Shown piece by piece: positions 40,272 through 54,224 of a DNA stretch of 64,000 nt. The stretch is taken from contig HG738137.1 of assembly GCA_000499405.2 (NCBI GenBank), positions 10,766,621 to 10,830,620 of the forward strand. The letters are read 5' to 3'. This stretch comes from Onchocerca volvulus (Eukaryota > Nematoda > Chromadorea > Rhabditida > Onchocercidae). Position 1 is the first letter of the stretch. Every line of letters starts with the position of its first letter. The notes below the pieces were generated by a model. The model saw nothing but the letters and a program-made list of their open reading frames with translations. It had not been told where the DNA came from and did no database searches. The position numbers were made by a program, and so were the translations under genes.

Positions 40272-43200
40272 CTGTAGAATTTTTTTCGCGAAAATAAATT
40301 TGTAAATTTGAATTACTTCCAAAATATTCTCGGTTTTTGATTTAACATTAAGTATTTCGTAATGCGGTATTCCTTCAGAACTTCATACTTTATTTTTCAT
40401 GTTAAGAATTGAAAATCTTTTCCATTTTAGTAAAAAAGAAAAAATCTATTGAAATTTTTTCCTGACGCTTTTTTCTGTCAAAAGAAAATGATGCATAGGA
40501 TGGAAAAGATCCCGCAAGTCATATAATACAAAGCCAACGAGAATGAGGCAAAACAGAGAATCGTAGTAATTTGAAGATAAATGCCTTTCAGGCTTCTATA
40601 ACATACATAATGCGTAGATATTATAGCCATAAGAATATAATCATATCGGCAGATGATTAGAATTTGCAAATTTTAACTTTTAACGCACTTCTGCTAAAGT
40701 CATAAAAGGGTTCGTATGATGTATTTTATCCCTGTATCCATTCCACATAGATAGAGGCATATATCCATCTTTTTTGGAAAAAATGTAAGAACTATACTGA
40801 ATAACTTCTTTAATCCACTCTAAGCAATTTTAATTTTCCCTGATATATATAATAAAACCACGTTGAAAAAGAAATTTGAATACAAGTATTGAGGAAGAGA
40901 AACAGGGTGTTGCGAAAGATGAAATAAGCTAACAAGGGAATTTCTGATAAATGTGAATTTCTTTCCCGGCATGAACAAAAAAATAATGCGGAAAACTAAG
41001 TGAGAGAAACAAATGTATAGAAATGGAAAATTATCACAGTGAATAATAATCAGCGGAAAAGTTATGTTTCGGCAATCTGGAAAGATTCTCATTTCAATAA
41101 AATTAACATTTCTACCGGAAAATGAAATGAAAAAATAAGAAGAAACAAAAGAAAAAAAAAAAAAGAAATGAAAATACCAAAGAACAATACCGGTGAGAGC
41201 ATTGGCAGGCGTGGAAAATATTAAACGTAAATCTTTTTTTTCGTATACAAGGCTTCCTGTATCTATATGAAACCAGTGATTAATAAAGTAATCGAACAAA
41301 ATCAATCAATCAGTTAACCCGACATGCAATTATCATCATACTATATGAATTAGTCATTTAAATAAATATATATATATATTATACATATATATATAAATGA
41401 CTAATTCATGTTCAATTTACATCTGCATACAGCATATATGACATGCATGATGAATGTACAAAATATGTTGGTTCAAATAATATGAACAAAAATTATACTG
41501 TAAAAAGCAGTACAATTAAGCCCTGGTTTTTTCGACAAAAAAAAAAAAAATCAAAATTATGTTTAAAAAATCACAAAAAACATGTACAAAATCGAAAAAT
41601 GAAAAGGAACCCCTGAAAATCACATTCGAGATGGAAATTAATAATACATACGGAAATTAATAATAAACACAATAATATACATACATACATATATATATAA
41701 ACCTATAGTGAATGCTATAGGAAAAAATCAAAAAAAAGAAAATTTCCGAAAAATACCACTTTTTTCTACTGCTGTTGAAAAAGACAGCCATATTAGACAA
41801 TTAATACTTTGTCTTGCTATAGTTACTACTGCTTTATTAAACTGAAAGCATTATTGTCTATCGCTACTACTACTAATAGAAGTACTATAATAGCACTGCA
41901 AAGAAAATTACAAATGAAATTTAACTATCAAACAGAACAACTACTTAGACTGATATCAAAATACCAGTTATTCAAAAAGTTGAATATAGCATATCACCCT
42001 AAGAAGAACACAATACCAGTCATCTTTCACCCATTTACACTATGTCACCCGTTAATTATAGTTTTTGGAATATATTGATACATACTGCGTTAACAAAAAA
42101 AGTGTTGCAAGGGAACTCCTCTATCATATTTGGTACTTGTGGTTCGAAAAATCAATCATAATTTGATCTAAATGTTCGAAGTATGTACTTGTATTTTTTC
42201 GTAATAAACTTTAAAATGCTGCAAGATAAAAAAGAGATTAATTGGATTTCTAATTCTACAGATATTTAACTAACTATATGACGAACTAGAGCTGATAATA
42301 AAGTGTTATACCAATTTAATTTCTATTTAACTTATGAAATTCCCTCCTAAGATTTAACTACTTTAAAAATCTTAACTCTTCTTTGCTCAAAAACTCTTAT
42401 ACTTCTGCAACATTTGCGTTACAGACAACGATATAATCAAGTCCAAAACAACGAATTCCACAAAATTCTCCTCTCTTCATAAGTGAAAGCAAAAAAAAAT
42501 CCAAAACATATATACATTCTTTTAAAATAATCTACATGTAAATCATAAATTACCTATACCGGAAAATATAAAAACGACGATGGAAAAGACAGTAACTAAA
42601 CAGATCTAATAATTCTAGCAGTGAAAATATTGTTTTTATATGAAAATCAAACTAAGCTTTTTTCAGATTTCTTTTCCAGAAATTCAGTTTTCGAAAATTT
42701 CACTAAATTTTTGGAATTACATCTCCTATTTCAGATTCATAACAACATTTTTTCCTAGCAAAAAAAAATATAAAAAAGACTGCAATCTGAGACTGCAATC
42801 AGAAAATTTAAAAAACCTAACCATATAGTAAGATCCTCGAAAAAAGAAACACAACACTCAGTCTGCTCGATAAATCGAAATGATTAAATGTTGCTCGCTA
42901 TTTTCAATTCCCTGAAGACGAATAAATTGCAAACCCAAATAAACAGACTAAGATCAGAAAAAAAGAAAAAAACATGATAAGGCTATTATTTTCTGTTTGC
43001 AAGATTTTTGAGAAGCTGTTTTCCTCAAAATGAAATACCATTTAATGTTTTCCAAAACTGCATCAAACACTGATGAAAGACAGAATGGATTCGACAGATA
43101 AGTAACTTTTGCTTCTTTATAGGTTTTTTAAGGCAAAACACTGCTATGAATAAGGATGAATACCTAGTTTCCCAAAGATATCGGAATTCCTGTTACTAAT

Positions 43201-44838
43201 AGTCCAAAAATTTTTACACGTAGTAATCACAGATATTAATTTTGTCGTGAACAACCAAAAAATTCCATTCAAAAGATTTAAAACCACTGATATTTCTCGA
43301 AATAATTTTTATTTGGAATCTATTTCTTTCTGCTTCCATCCTTCTCTTATAACAAAAATAATCAGAACTTTCTCGAAACAAATCTTTTTCTAAATCGCTG
43401 TCACAATGTCATCAAATAAACACTTATTTGAAAAAAAAAAAATCATTTTATAAAAACAACAGTCTACTAATTCAAACCTATTAGTGAAATTTCTAATCTA
43501 AGCAAAATTTGTACTTGACAAGAAAAGAAAAAGAACAAAAGAAATAAGATGAATAAAAAAATAATCGAAGAATAAAAAAAGATGAAAAGAAAGTTTAATG
43601 ACAAATTGACTAATCGAAACTAATCAGTAATTGTACAAAAATTTATGCACAATATATGCACGGTTTATAAACAACAGCAGGAAGATAAAGTGGTAAGAGC
43701 GGTAGAATAATAATAAATAATACCCTCTTATTACTTGCCACAACAAAAGTGTTTCCAGAATTCCTTCCAAAAAAAGAGCAATTTATTCAGTGACCGTTCG
43801 ATTTTTAATCTCGCGTTATAGCGACTGATTTCAAAATCAATGGAACACTGAAAAATAAGTGATATATACACATCTGTTAAATTGTTGTCCCTTCTGCAAA
43901 TTTGTTTCAATGTTCTTTTCTTTGATCTCTAATAACACTTTGCAAATGTCTATACATTACATCCATTTTTTATTAGAAAGAAGTTTTTCCTACTCATTTT
44001 CTCCAGAAGCAAAAAAAATATTTATGCCAATTTGAACTAAATCAACGGAAAAAATAAAAACTGAGCATCTCAAAAAAAAAAAAAAAAATGCATTGAAAGT
44101 CCGGTCGATGTATAAAATTTATTCGATTAGTGATAAAAAATTGTGATTTTTGCATCATTGAATTTTGCTGCTTTATACTAATATACATTTTAAAATTAAT
44201 AATTAACATCAGTTTCAGGTTTAGTTTTTGCTTCATGTTTCTATTAGTGACTTATTACACCCATTTTTTATATTCATTTAAAATTAAGAAAATGATTTAC
44301 AAAAAACAAATTCCTGGGATTTGTATTAAAAAGGTTAGTAAAACAATTTGTAATATCAAAAACGTGTTTGGCCCTAGAACTGATCGCTAATGTACTGTAC
44401 AGTGGTGGTTCAAAAAGTTTCATGAAGGGAGCAAGAATTTGTCGGTCCTATACCTTATTATATGGGTTTCTGTGTTATAGGAAAAAACAAACTTATTTTT
44501 CATTAAAAAATTATTACTTTTCGTGATTCCTATTTTAATTAATAAAGACCTTTAAGCGTAGATAATGACTTGAAATTTAAATTCTAGTAGTCGAGATTTT
44601 CAAAAGCGAAATGATTAAAATCCATAATCAATTCATAGTTCATCTGGGATGGTTTTAAGAAGATTCAAAGCAAATACTGAATTAAACTACTGAGATAAAT
44701 AAAGTCTGAATTTTTTTTTTAAGCCAGTCAAACATTTAAGAAAAAATGCATCTATTAGATAAGAATCTCATTTAGATCAATTACACTAAACTTGATTCGT
44801 AATTTAAGATCGAAGTTGAAACTGCACAAACCAAACTA
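40272..44838. other. 4.6-kb convergent intergenic region
   Basis: This region lies between the stop codons of the chitin-binding gene (+) and the ataxin-1-like gene (-). It is AT-rich with many short A runs. Open frames of 161 codons (minus, 40820-41305) and 89 codons (plus, 41809-42078) have skewed Phe/Ile/Leu-rich or low-information composition and no family resemblance, so I do not call genes. A hairpin at 41346-41408 is listed separately. Confidence 0.55.
41346..41408. repeat. AT-rich hairpin with 15-bp specific arms
   Basis: The arm TGAATTAGTCATTTA (41346-41360) is repeated in inverted orientation at 41394-41408. The space between is almost wholly TA repeat, which can itself pair and lengthen the stem. 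Confidence 0.9.
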
Positions 44839-47800
44839 TCACAGCGCTGATTTATGCCTACGTCGCCTTAAACGCCGACGTACATCAAGTAATGCTAGCT
44901 CCTCGGTCGTGAAATACCGAGATGGTGCTGATCGAACACCAGGCCTTCTTTCAGAACGAATAACGGATGGTCGACGTCGACGAGGAGGTTGTATTAACGT
45001 TGATGGCCTCGAAAGTTGCTGTATACCAGATGTACTTGGTAGTGATTCTTCTCTACTGCCACTATGAGAACGAATCGTACCTCTTGTCCCGCTCGTTTCA
45101 CCACCTTCGACATGACGCAGTGCTATGCAAACATCACCAATCTATATGGATGAGTTTTCAAAATGTTTTACTTAAGATGTAAAATGATCATTTTCATTGT
45201 TGTCAAGAAAGATCAATCTAAATTTGATTTGCAATCATTCTTTTCATAAATAATCCCATATATTAGTAATAAAAACAATATGTTTATCAAAATTAAAAAA
45301 AAAAAAAAAAAAATGCAACATTAGCTACTCAGAAGTTTTAGTTACTTTCATCACTTAAAATACACTAACAGAATCTCAATACAATCAAAATACATTCAAG
45401 CGTAGACATAAACTCTGTTTTCCAGCTGAATTTGAAGTCAAACTTTTGATATCAAAAAATAAGGGAGTGCACAACAGTCACATACACTGCAGCATCACAT
45501 ATGATATGTCATATAAGTAAATATGACATTTATAGGTTATGCTCATTCTTATAATTTTTCATTATATAAAACTTACATTTAACTGTCTGCAAATTAATCC
45601 ATATGTGGCACGCGTTCTTTCCGGGCTACATGATGCCCAACCTTGGTCAACCACAAAGTAGGGATATTCGATCCCAGCTTCTATTGTTACCTAAAAATAA
45701 AAAAAAAGCATCTTATTTTCATAAGATATGCACATAGAATTATTATTTGAGAATGGAAAAGTTGCTTTTCGAATAGTAGTGAAATGCAACAGATACAAAG
45801 TCTATAAATATTTGCTTGCTATTTTCCAAAACTAAGATGCCATCATAAAAAACCAATTCATTATGTAAAAGATCTTAAGTTCTTTTTTTTTAAAAAACTA
45901 ATTTTTAAATATATCTCAGAAATACTTTGGAAGTCACGTATATTCCATTCAAGATTGGATCTTCAAAAAAAAAATCATAATATTAAGAACTCGGTTTTTA
46001 ACGGCATGTGTGGAAAGAAAACTATTAACGACTTTTAATAATTTCAAAATATTCGTTAATAGATCTGAAAGCTACGGAAAAAAATTCATGTTAAGGAAAG
46101 AAATAAGAGAAATAGGGTTATAACAAACAATTAAAAAAAATAATACCATCTTTATCAATTAAAACGGCTCTTCAGCAAATTAAAGAAACATATTTTCTCA
46201 AATTTTTTCAAATTATTTTTAGGAAAAAGAAGCTTTAATGTTGCAGTGCGCCATAAGATGCATTTCCATAAAAACTAAACCTATTTTTATTAATTCAATG
46301 AATTTTAAAGAAAATATATTTTCAAAAATATGACAAGTAAACTATTTTGATTTATGAAGCAATAATTACGATATCTAAAGGTGAGAAAAATCATTTTTTC
46401 TGCAGATAACTTTTTCACTTCAAATGACTAATTTAATAACCCAAAATAAGTGAAATCATTGAGACTACTCGGTCATTCACTGAAACTGCATATCCCAGCA
46501 ATGAGATAATTTCATACAAAGTAAATTATTATACATCTTTCTAAAAGCAGCTCAAATTGCCAATCACTCACTGATTGTGTTATCAGTCATTCTTATAGAA
46601 ACTAATGCTAAGACAAACCTGTTTTTTAATACATTACCATAAATTTTTAAAAAATCTCACCAGAATTCTTTGCTCGCCAACAGCAAAAGTAACAAGAACC
46701 TGACGATCTTTTTCAGTTTCCTGAATTCGGATGACCCTACTGTTGCAAAGTACGAGATCCGTTTTCATTGCCGCAGATAAAACAAAGTCTTCTGTGCTCA
46801 TTTCTTCAACCCTTTTCAACTGACCCGATTGCAGCCGTATCACTGTACCTACAATGACAATAAGTTATTCGGCTAAATTCCAGAGAAAATTCTACAGTCG
46901 AATCAGAAAAAAATTGAACACTATAAAACAAAATTTAACTTAAAATATTTGTTACGGTCAGATGGATAAAAATAAATATAATACATATGGAGTTTGAAAT
47001 TCTTATAAAATTATTTTCGCAAAGAGAGATCTCAAAACCCAGCAACGGTATTAATTTAATGGAAGTCCAATTCCCTTTTCTTTTAAAAGGAATTTTAAAC
47101 TGAACTGCAAAATAATCTATTATCCCCTCGTATTTTTTATCATAACACAATATTCCTCCTATGAATCTATCATGGATAATTTATATCATTTGCGGAGAGA
47201 TAACAGTACCCAATCTCCATCATTTAACTTTTCATACAGAATTATCTGTATCAAGTTTTATGGAAAAGAAATAAACAACTAATATGAATGAGTAAAAGAG
47301 AAAAAGAAGTGAATCAGAACATCATTAGACCAGCTAAGCTAATAATTTTCGAAAGTACAAAATGAGTGCAGAGAAGTCTAGAGTAGTGCACTATTCGTAT
47401 GAAAAAAAATAAATGAGATGGCTCTAGCAGTGTGCTTTCAAAAATCACAAAAACTAAAATCGAATTCTGTCTGCTATGATGTAAGTATTATCAAATAGTA
47501 CACGATTTAAATCTAAATTATAGCGACATAAGTCGGATCTTATAAATACATTCTCTATAACAATTAAAAACATAAGCGTAAAACGATAATATTAATTTAG
47601 TTACCGATCTAGAGCTATTCTAGACAATCAAAGTTGAAGTCTTAGATAGAAAAATATTTGTATTTAAAATGTTACTGCATTATTTACAATTAGTGGCTGA
47701 TATCATCAACTATCCCCTTTAAAAGCAATGTGTCGATTATGAATTCTGAAAACAACTCTGAAACGAAAAAGAATTCAAGCAAACCGCGCATAAAGTGAGA

Positions 47801-50800
47801 AGGATAACACGGTTGTGACGGCAGTGTTCCCACTTGGAAAGACGATAATTCTGGAGCACCGGTAGAAGTAGCAGGAGCAGCAGTTGATGGAGCACTGGCC
47901 AACGGAATAGCGGGCGTGGGACGTTGATAAGGAGCATATCTATAAAATAATATTATAATTAATTTAAAAAAGTACTAAATTTCAAAAAAAGTGTTTTCTT
48001 TCCATTACACACATTTTGACGTAAATATTTCACAATTCCAAATGAATTAGCACGAATCTATCTGTTCGGAGAATGCGAAATAAAAAGAAACGACTAGAAA
48101 AGAGATGGTGGAAAAGAGAAAAAACATTTCAACATATTTCGCGATTATGAAGGTGCAATAATAAGAAAAAAAAGTGGAGCTTAATGATTTTAAAGAGACC
48201 AGCAAATAAGATAAAATAATCGCGAGCAAATTGATCAATTAATGAAATACTTGATTTAATGCCGTTCTTTATCTTATTAGTCACTGAAGTCAAAAAAATT
48301 TTAATTTCCCTAATCAGTAGCTTTAAACTTCGTTTAAATCACTTGCTCCTATTTGTTAAACAAACAAGTTCTTATCGATTAATACAATGCAATTACCTGC
48401 GGCGTTCCTGAGTTAAGACATGACGAACACGAGGCAGTGGAGGCGGCGGCATCATTACAACACGACCAAGAGCTATAAATACATTATATAATAAACGGTA
48501 TTTTTGCTTGACTTTTTTCTTGTCAAATACCAAAATTGAAATTAAGAGACAATATAATAGAATGAAAGTAAGCTCAAATCAAAGTAAATTTGCAGATTTA
48601 ACTCATTATCTCATAAACAAATGAAATAGATAGTATTCTGGGACCGAAGATCGTACCAGGATGAATCCCAAAACAAAACGCAACAGCATCGGTAGCTGTA
48701 GCCCGTCCGCAGTATATCGAATGAGTATCATTTCTGAGATAATATTTGCAATGAACTCGGCTTTATAACGACCAAAGAATGATCGTATAATTAACACTTC
48801 TTGTTATTCGGTATTTTATAATTGCTTTATAAATAGACATTCAAAAAATATGTTTTTGCACTTGCATATTTTATCTGTCATTATTTATCACTGCATTTAA
48901 ATGTCCATAAATTCATAGTTATGGCAGATTTTATTATTCAAAAATAAATTTTTGCCTTAATCTACTAACTTTTCACTAACTATAGGCTTCTCTATGTAGC
49001 ATTTGATTTTATAGTTTCAGTTTGCTTTTATTATAGACAAATTATTAAATAAATTTTTAAAAATGCGTAGAAAATGTAACAAAAAAACCTTGAGGATATG
49101 GCTGTGATGTGGAGAATTGCAATGAAGATGCAGGAGATGTAGGGATCGTAGTGATAGTAGTAGTAGTAGTAGTAGTAGGAGCAGCAGCAGCATGAGAAGT
49201 AGAAGCAAATAATAAAGCTTGCCGCGCAGTTGCAACAGCAGCGCGCGAAAGATGTGGCTGAGGCTGTATGAATTCAACCCGTGATGGACGTGAACTTGTT
49301 TCGGCACTTAACGATGGCATTGACTGAGTTACGGCAGCTGATGTTACACGTGGATGTGTAGATTGAGCAGTCGTATGAGTCGGAAGAGCCTGCGGAGGCT
49401 GTGGCAGTACTCCAACAGCTGCTAATGCAGCATGCATTTGCGTCATTAAAGTTGTACCATGTAGTGGTGATGACGGCAGTAAATGGATGGCAGTACCCGA
49501 AGCTGCAAGTTGCTGCTGCTGTTGTAACTGTAATAAATGTCGCTGTAAATTCTGCTCAAGAGTTAATGCAGGAGTCGAAGGTGGTCCTACACGCGATCCT
49601 GAAAATTAATAGAAGATCGATAGCCATAACATGTTAACTCGAAATTACATTTTCATTAAGTTCGAAATATATGCAAGACGAATTTTAAAGTATGACTATT
49701 TTGTAAAACCTGAAATACTGAACTGAATGATCCAATTAAAAAAGTCATATCTTTAACAATATGTGGGCAAACTGAGTCACTTTTCTAATTATGTGAAAAT
49801 CGAGTTAAGTAAGCTTATGGGCAGTAAAGTGAGCAAGTTTTACGAAGAAGCAATGTACGACAATCAGTAATGCAAATAAGAAATATCTGAAGTAAGGATT
49901 TTATATTTGGAAATATAATTTTAAATACTTTAAATACTCAATGTTTCGTACTACGGCAGTGATAGTTCAAAACAGTGAGACGATAGTAATCTATACGAAC
50001 GAGCGGAAGCAATATATTCGAGAAATGATATACGACAAATTCATTGCTTGATAGCGATAATAAAACTTACCAATTTGCGGTGAACGTCCACCGGATACAG
50101 CAGCTAATGTCGCAGCTGCTGCAGCAGCAGCTTGATGCTGTTGCGCAGCGGCAGCTAGAATAACCTGATATTGTGCCAAAAGAGCTGGATTCATTGCGCC
50201 CAACATTTGAAGTGGTGATTGCCCAGATGAGCCAGGATCAGGACCAGAACCGGAACCTGGGCTTAAACCAATACCCGTTAATAATGAGGCACTGGAAATG
50301 GAAGGAGAAGGTAGAGAGGAAAGTGGTGATACGCCCACTGATATATCTGTTCCAGATGGCGGCTGTTGGCTCGTTGACGGTTGAGAGTAGCGCAACCCGG
50401 CAGTAGCAATTTGTGAGGAAGCGGACTGCAGTAGCTATAACGTATATTTGAATGAATGCTAGAAATTAAGTATATCAAGAATTCAAATTTTAGGATAGAT
50501 TTCGAATGAAATAAATATGGACAATATAAGCTAAATGCTATGATCAAACAGCCATTCGATAGAAGAATCGCAGATGCGATGATTCTTCTAGAAACTGAAA
50601 CAAGAGGAAGAGCGAAAGTAAAAAAAATGAAAAAACTACAAGATGATTTTCTGGAATATCCTAAAAACTCAAATTTCATGCAATATGATCGAAATGACAA
50701 CTCTATTCAAAATCACTTTAGGTATTTCAAGAAAAAACTATCTAATAACACAAGAAGGTAATTAAAGAATACAGAAATATGAAGTGAAGCTTTTCATCTT

Positions 50801-51445
50801 AATCATTTTGTCCCATATTTTATCAGAGAACAGGCAATATTAGCAATAAAATTTCAAGTTATATTAATATTTTGAAGAACATGTCATTGAAAATAATACA
50901 TACGAAGTATGTAAGAATATATAAGCATCTACTATTTGTTGTAATATAAGGTTTTGAATTTAAAAACCACCGAACACATCTCATTCTTATATTCATTAAA
51001 TAATTAATTTCATACATAGCAATTAATCCAACCTGCATTTCAAACTGTGGTGGCCAACTTATCGGATGCTGGATAGCGGGCGAATGTAACATCGGGAACG
51101 GTTCTCTCAACGTGGCTGTTTGTTGCACAACACTAGGAAATGCTTGCGATGGCGAAACAGTGCTGGCCTGAAATCATAAAATTTGTATGAAAAAAGTGAA
51201 AAAAAAAAAAGAAAGAAGTGAAAATGATTCGTTTATACTAGAAGAAATGAACATAAAAAAAAAAAGACCTGACAACTAGAGCCAGGTTCATCCGATTGTG
51301 AAAAAATAGCCACAGAGACAGTAGGCTGTTGTTGTTGTTGTTGTTGTTGTTGTGTAGGGGGACGAATAGTTGTAGGTTGGCGGATATGACCGCCTTCCGG
51401 TGGTGCTTTTTGCGACTGCCGTGAACCCCCTGGCGCACCATTCAT
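44839..51445 (-). CDS. ATXN1: Ataxin-1-like protein with AXH domain
   Basis: Nine exons join in phase to 673 residues: 51445-51269, 51167-51033, 50434-50071, 49598-49089, 48472-48397, 47939-47785, 46848-46661, 45690-45577 and 45141-44839. The start is the ATG giving MNGAPGGSRQ, because an in-frame stop lies just upstream. The first 460 residues are low complexity: nine Gln at residues 32-40 (CAA codons plus one CAG), two shorter Gln runs, two Ala runs and a Thr run. The AXH domain spans about 462-584, with HFMRGTVIRLQSGQLKRVEE, STEDFVLSA, VTFAVGEQR, EYPYFVVDQGWASCSPERT and LNIGDVCIALRH. These match human ataxin-1 closely. In that family the AXH domain mediates dimerisation and binding to transcriptional repressors such as Capicua; this is a nuclear role, inferred here. 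After the domain an Arg-rich tail (PPRRRRPSV and RRRLRRRRHKSAL at the end) looks like a nuclear localisation signal. Confidence 0.9.
49157..49178 (-). repeat. Trinucleotide run encoding poly-Thr in the ataxin-1-like gene
   Basis: A plus-strand AGT/GTA repeat inside the fourth coding exon reads as seven consecutive Thr codons on the minus strand. It lies directly after an Ala run (HAAAAP). Both are slippage-prone coding repeats. Confidence 0.8.
51326..51353 (-). repeat. CAA-rich polyglutamine tract in the ataxin-1-like gene
   Basis: On the coding strand eight CAA codons and one CAG encode nine Gln at residues 32-40. The tract is in the first coding exon, well before the AXH domain. Confidence 0.9.
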
Positions 51446-52604
51446 AGAAATTGCATAGAAACGATCACACAACTATTGTTTTGGCCCCAATATTATATTA
51501 CGTTTTGCCCACTTTTCCTTTCAGCTATTATTTCCACTAGAATCCTGTACAAACATAAATTTGATTAAAATACAATTGTCGCAATCGTAATTTTATGCAA
51601 CGATTAACGATTCATGCAAAATAGATGAAAAAAAAAAATAAAATAAACGCGAACGTTAGGATAAACAAAAGTATTAATCGTATGTTAATCAGTCAATAAT
51701 ACAATTTCGATTTACATATATCATTATAATGCTAATAAAAAAAAAATTCCAAAAAGAAAAAAAAAAAAACATGATAGTCACATTCTTATCTGATCTAATC
51801 TTTCTTGACTCAATCAAATCTGCTAATATGAATCATTGGAAATTAAACTTATTTAATAGAATTAAGCATGAAAGAAAAAGTTTTTCGCGGAAGTTTTTGT
51901 AAATGGCATTTTTTAGCTTAAAAATTTATCAGAAGACTTGAATAATGAGAATATAAGTAATCTTCTAATTTGATCTTTTATGGAATCAAAAAAAAAAATG
52001 ATCACTTTTTCTTTCCTTTTCTCCACAAAAATCCAAGATATACAACAAAATATTACAAATCTTGTAGTGCAATCAGAGAAAAATTCAACCCATCCAATCA
52101 ACTGAAATATAAACAAAAAGGCCGAACCGTTACTTTACAACACGGCTGGTTGGAGCAATAGAAATTTGATCTTTTTGTTGGTGACAGATTCAGGATTGTC
52201 ATCTGTCATGCAGAGAGAGGTCGCTTTGCTGTTGAACGGTAAGTAGATGAGATGGTGTGTACATATTTACACATCATGCGTACATAAAAATTCATATACA
52301 ATGAAAAATTGTGTTCATATTTTACTAAGTTCACGTGAATTCCGTGATACGTGAAAATTACGACTTTCTATTCAAAAAAACGAGAAGGAATACATTGAAA
52401 TTAATTTGAAGTAAGAGGTACTAGTAATCATATTTATCTTCTTGCTTAGTATAGTAGAGTTCTAGTAGTGGTTTTTAATATGAAATTAATAATAACTTGA
52501 ATGTGCGGAAAGAAGTAATGTAACTCTAATCGATGATGCTAGCCTTCCATTACGTGGTCGATGTAAAATCAAAATTGCTTACTTGCCAAGTTGGTTTCTT
52601 CTCT

Positions 52605-52634
52605 TCCTCTCTCTCTCTCTCTCCCTCTCTCTAA
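52605..52634. repeat. (TC)n microsatellite
   Basis: A CT-dinucleotide run interrupted by a single CCC. It is in the gene-free right part of the window. Confidence 0.9.
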
Positions 52635-53094
52635 AGTCAAGTTTCAAATTCATCCTTAATCTTTAAATTCAAAATTTGACCAATTTCGAAGAATAAATTG
52701 CAATTGCTGGGTTACTCACTAGATTGTAACGATGGTGGCATACCTATTATTTTTCAATTTTAATCACTAATTATTTTTCACAGAAATTTACAAGATCTAA
52801 TCACTTTTGTCTTTTTCTTTTTTTTTTTGCAGACAGATTGCTTCTTCATCGCTTTTTTAATTTAATCTCACTTATAAATTGTGCTGAACAGGTCGTAAAA
52901 ATGGCTTAACAAAGCTAGAGATTTGTTAAGTCATTTTTAACAAATCAAACATTAAGTTAAAGTATAAGTCTTCCGCTCAAGTACCATCCATTTTCAGGAC
53001 TAGTTGATTTAAATTTTTTAAATCAACAAAGAAATTAAGAACATAAAAAAGCAAAAAATTGATCGAAAAATTATATCATAGATATGAGTGCTTT

Positions 53095-53250
53095 TCGCAA
53101 AGAATTTAGTAGCTATTACGAATAAAATTTCAAATTATTAGCTATTAGGATAATATTACAAATTATATTAGCTATTACGGATGGAATATAAATTAATAGC
53201 TATATTATGGATAAAATACAAATTACCAATTATCACGAAAAAATATAATA
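53095..53250. repeat. Degenerate tandem repeat, unit about 30-40 bp
   Basis: Four to five drifted copies of TTAGCTATTACGGATAAAAT followed by ACAAATTA occur in a row. Copies differ in length and by point changes. Confidence 0.65.
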
Positions 53251-54224
53251 AGTTAACGAGTACGAATCGTATTTATCCATCGAAAGTTACTTCCAATCAT
53301 TCATATCATTCCCAAACGGAAAAATGCTTATGTAATATATAACAATTCTACAGTAATACATTCTATAATTCTTTACAATCAAAAAAGTATAGACTATCTT
53401 CAATCAAGGTGTAATGTGTATATATACTAGATGAAATTGTATACAGATTTTTAAAAAAAAAAAAAGTTCAAAACAATATCCATCAATAAATCTTTATGCT
53501 TTCATTAATTTAGTAATTATATCATATTTATAAAAAATATTTCAATTAGATACAATTATAAAGAAATATTTTCTATACATATATTCCATGTTTATTCATA
53601 CGCGAAATATTATATTTCTAGTTGACAGATCATATGGATATTAATTGTATTAGTTTGATATTATTACTTCAAAGAATTCTAGTACTTTGGAGTAAAAGGA
53701 AAAAAAAAAAAAGAAAAAAAAATTAGAGAATTGAAACATTCTAAAGCAAAGAAATTTTTATGTTAGTTGCTATGCAAAATTTCGAATATAAGTGGAACGT
53801 ATACGAGGCCGAGACGAAAATTGTAAACTGTACATTGGCTGATTCAGTTACTCCTTCTACGATATTTTAAAAACGTAAAAATGAGATAAAAAGTTCGAAA
53901 TACTAAAAAAAAAAAGTCACATACTGATTCCGTGGGAATTAAAATTAATTAGTAGGAAAATGATATACAAAAAAGTTTTACCATTTTTTCGTTTTACTAC
54001 TGGTTTTCGTATTTATTGTGAAGAATTAATTTCTTCTCCCAAAGCTTTGTAAGCCACAGATAATAAGATGATCTTAATGTGACCTATTTTTTGCCCTGTG
54101 CAAAACATTCCTACAGATAATCATTTTCTGAAGTTTGGGATTGAATATCGAGAACTATCCTTATGAACGTGCCATGATTTTGGATTTGAAGATTAAACGG
54201 CATGGTTCGCAATAAAAGGAACCT

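Noticed and set aside
40820..41305. 161-codon minus-strand frame, the longest unspliced frame in the window
   Set aside because: Composition is dominated by Phe, Ile, Ser and Leu opposite a purine-rich strand. It resembles no known family and has no signal or conserved motif, so chance is the best explanation.
41809..42078. 89-codon plus-strand frame
   Set aside because: No domain, no splice context and no similarity I can recognise; it lies in AT-rich intergenic DNA.
44792..45067. 91-codon plus-strand Arg-rich frame
   Set aside because: It is the reverse-strand shadow of the Arg-rich tail of the ataxin-1-like gene, whose minus-strand reading completes the AXH domain.
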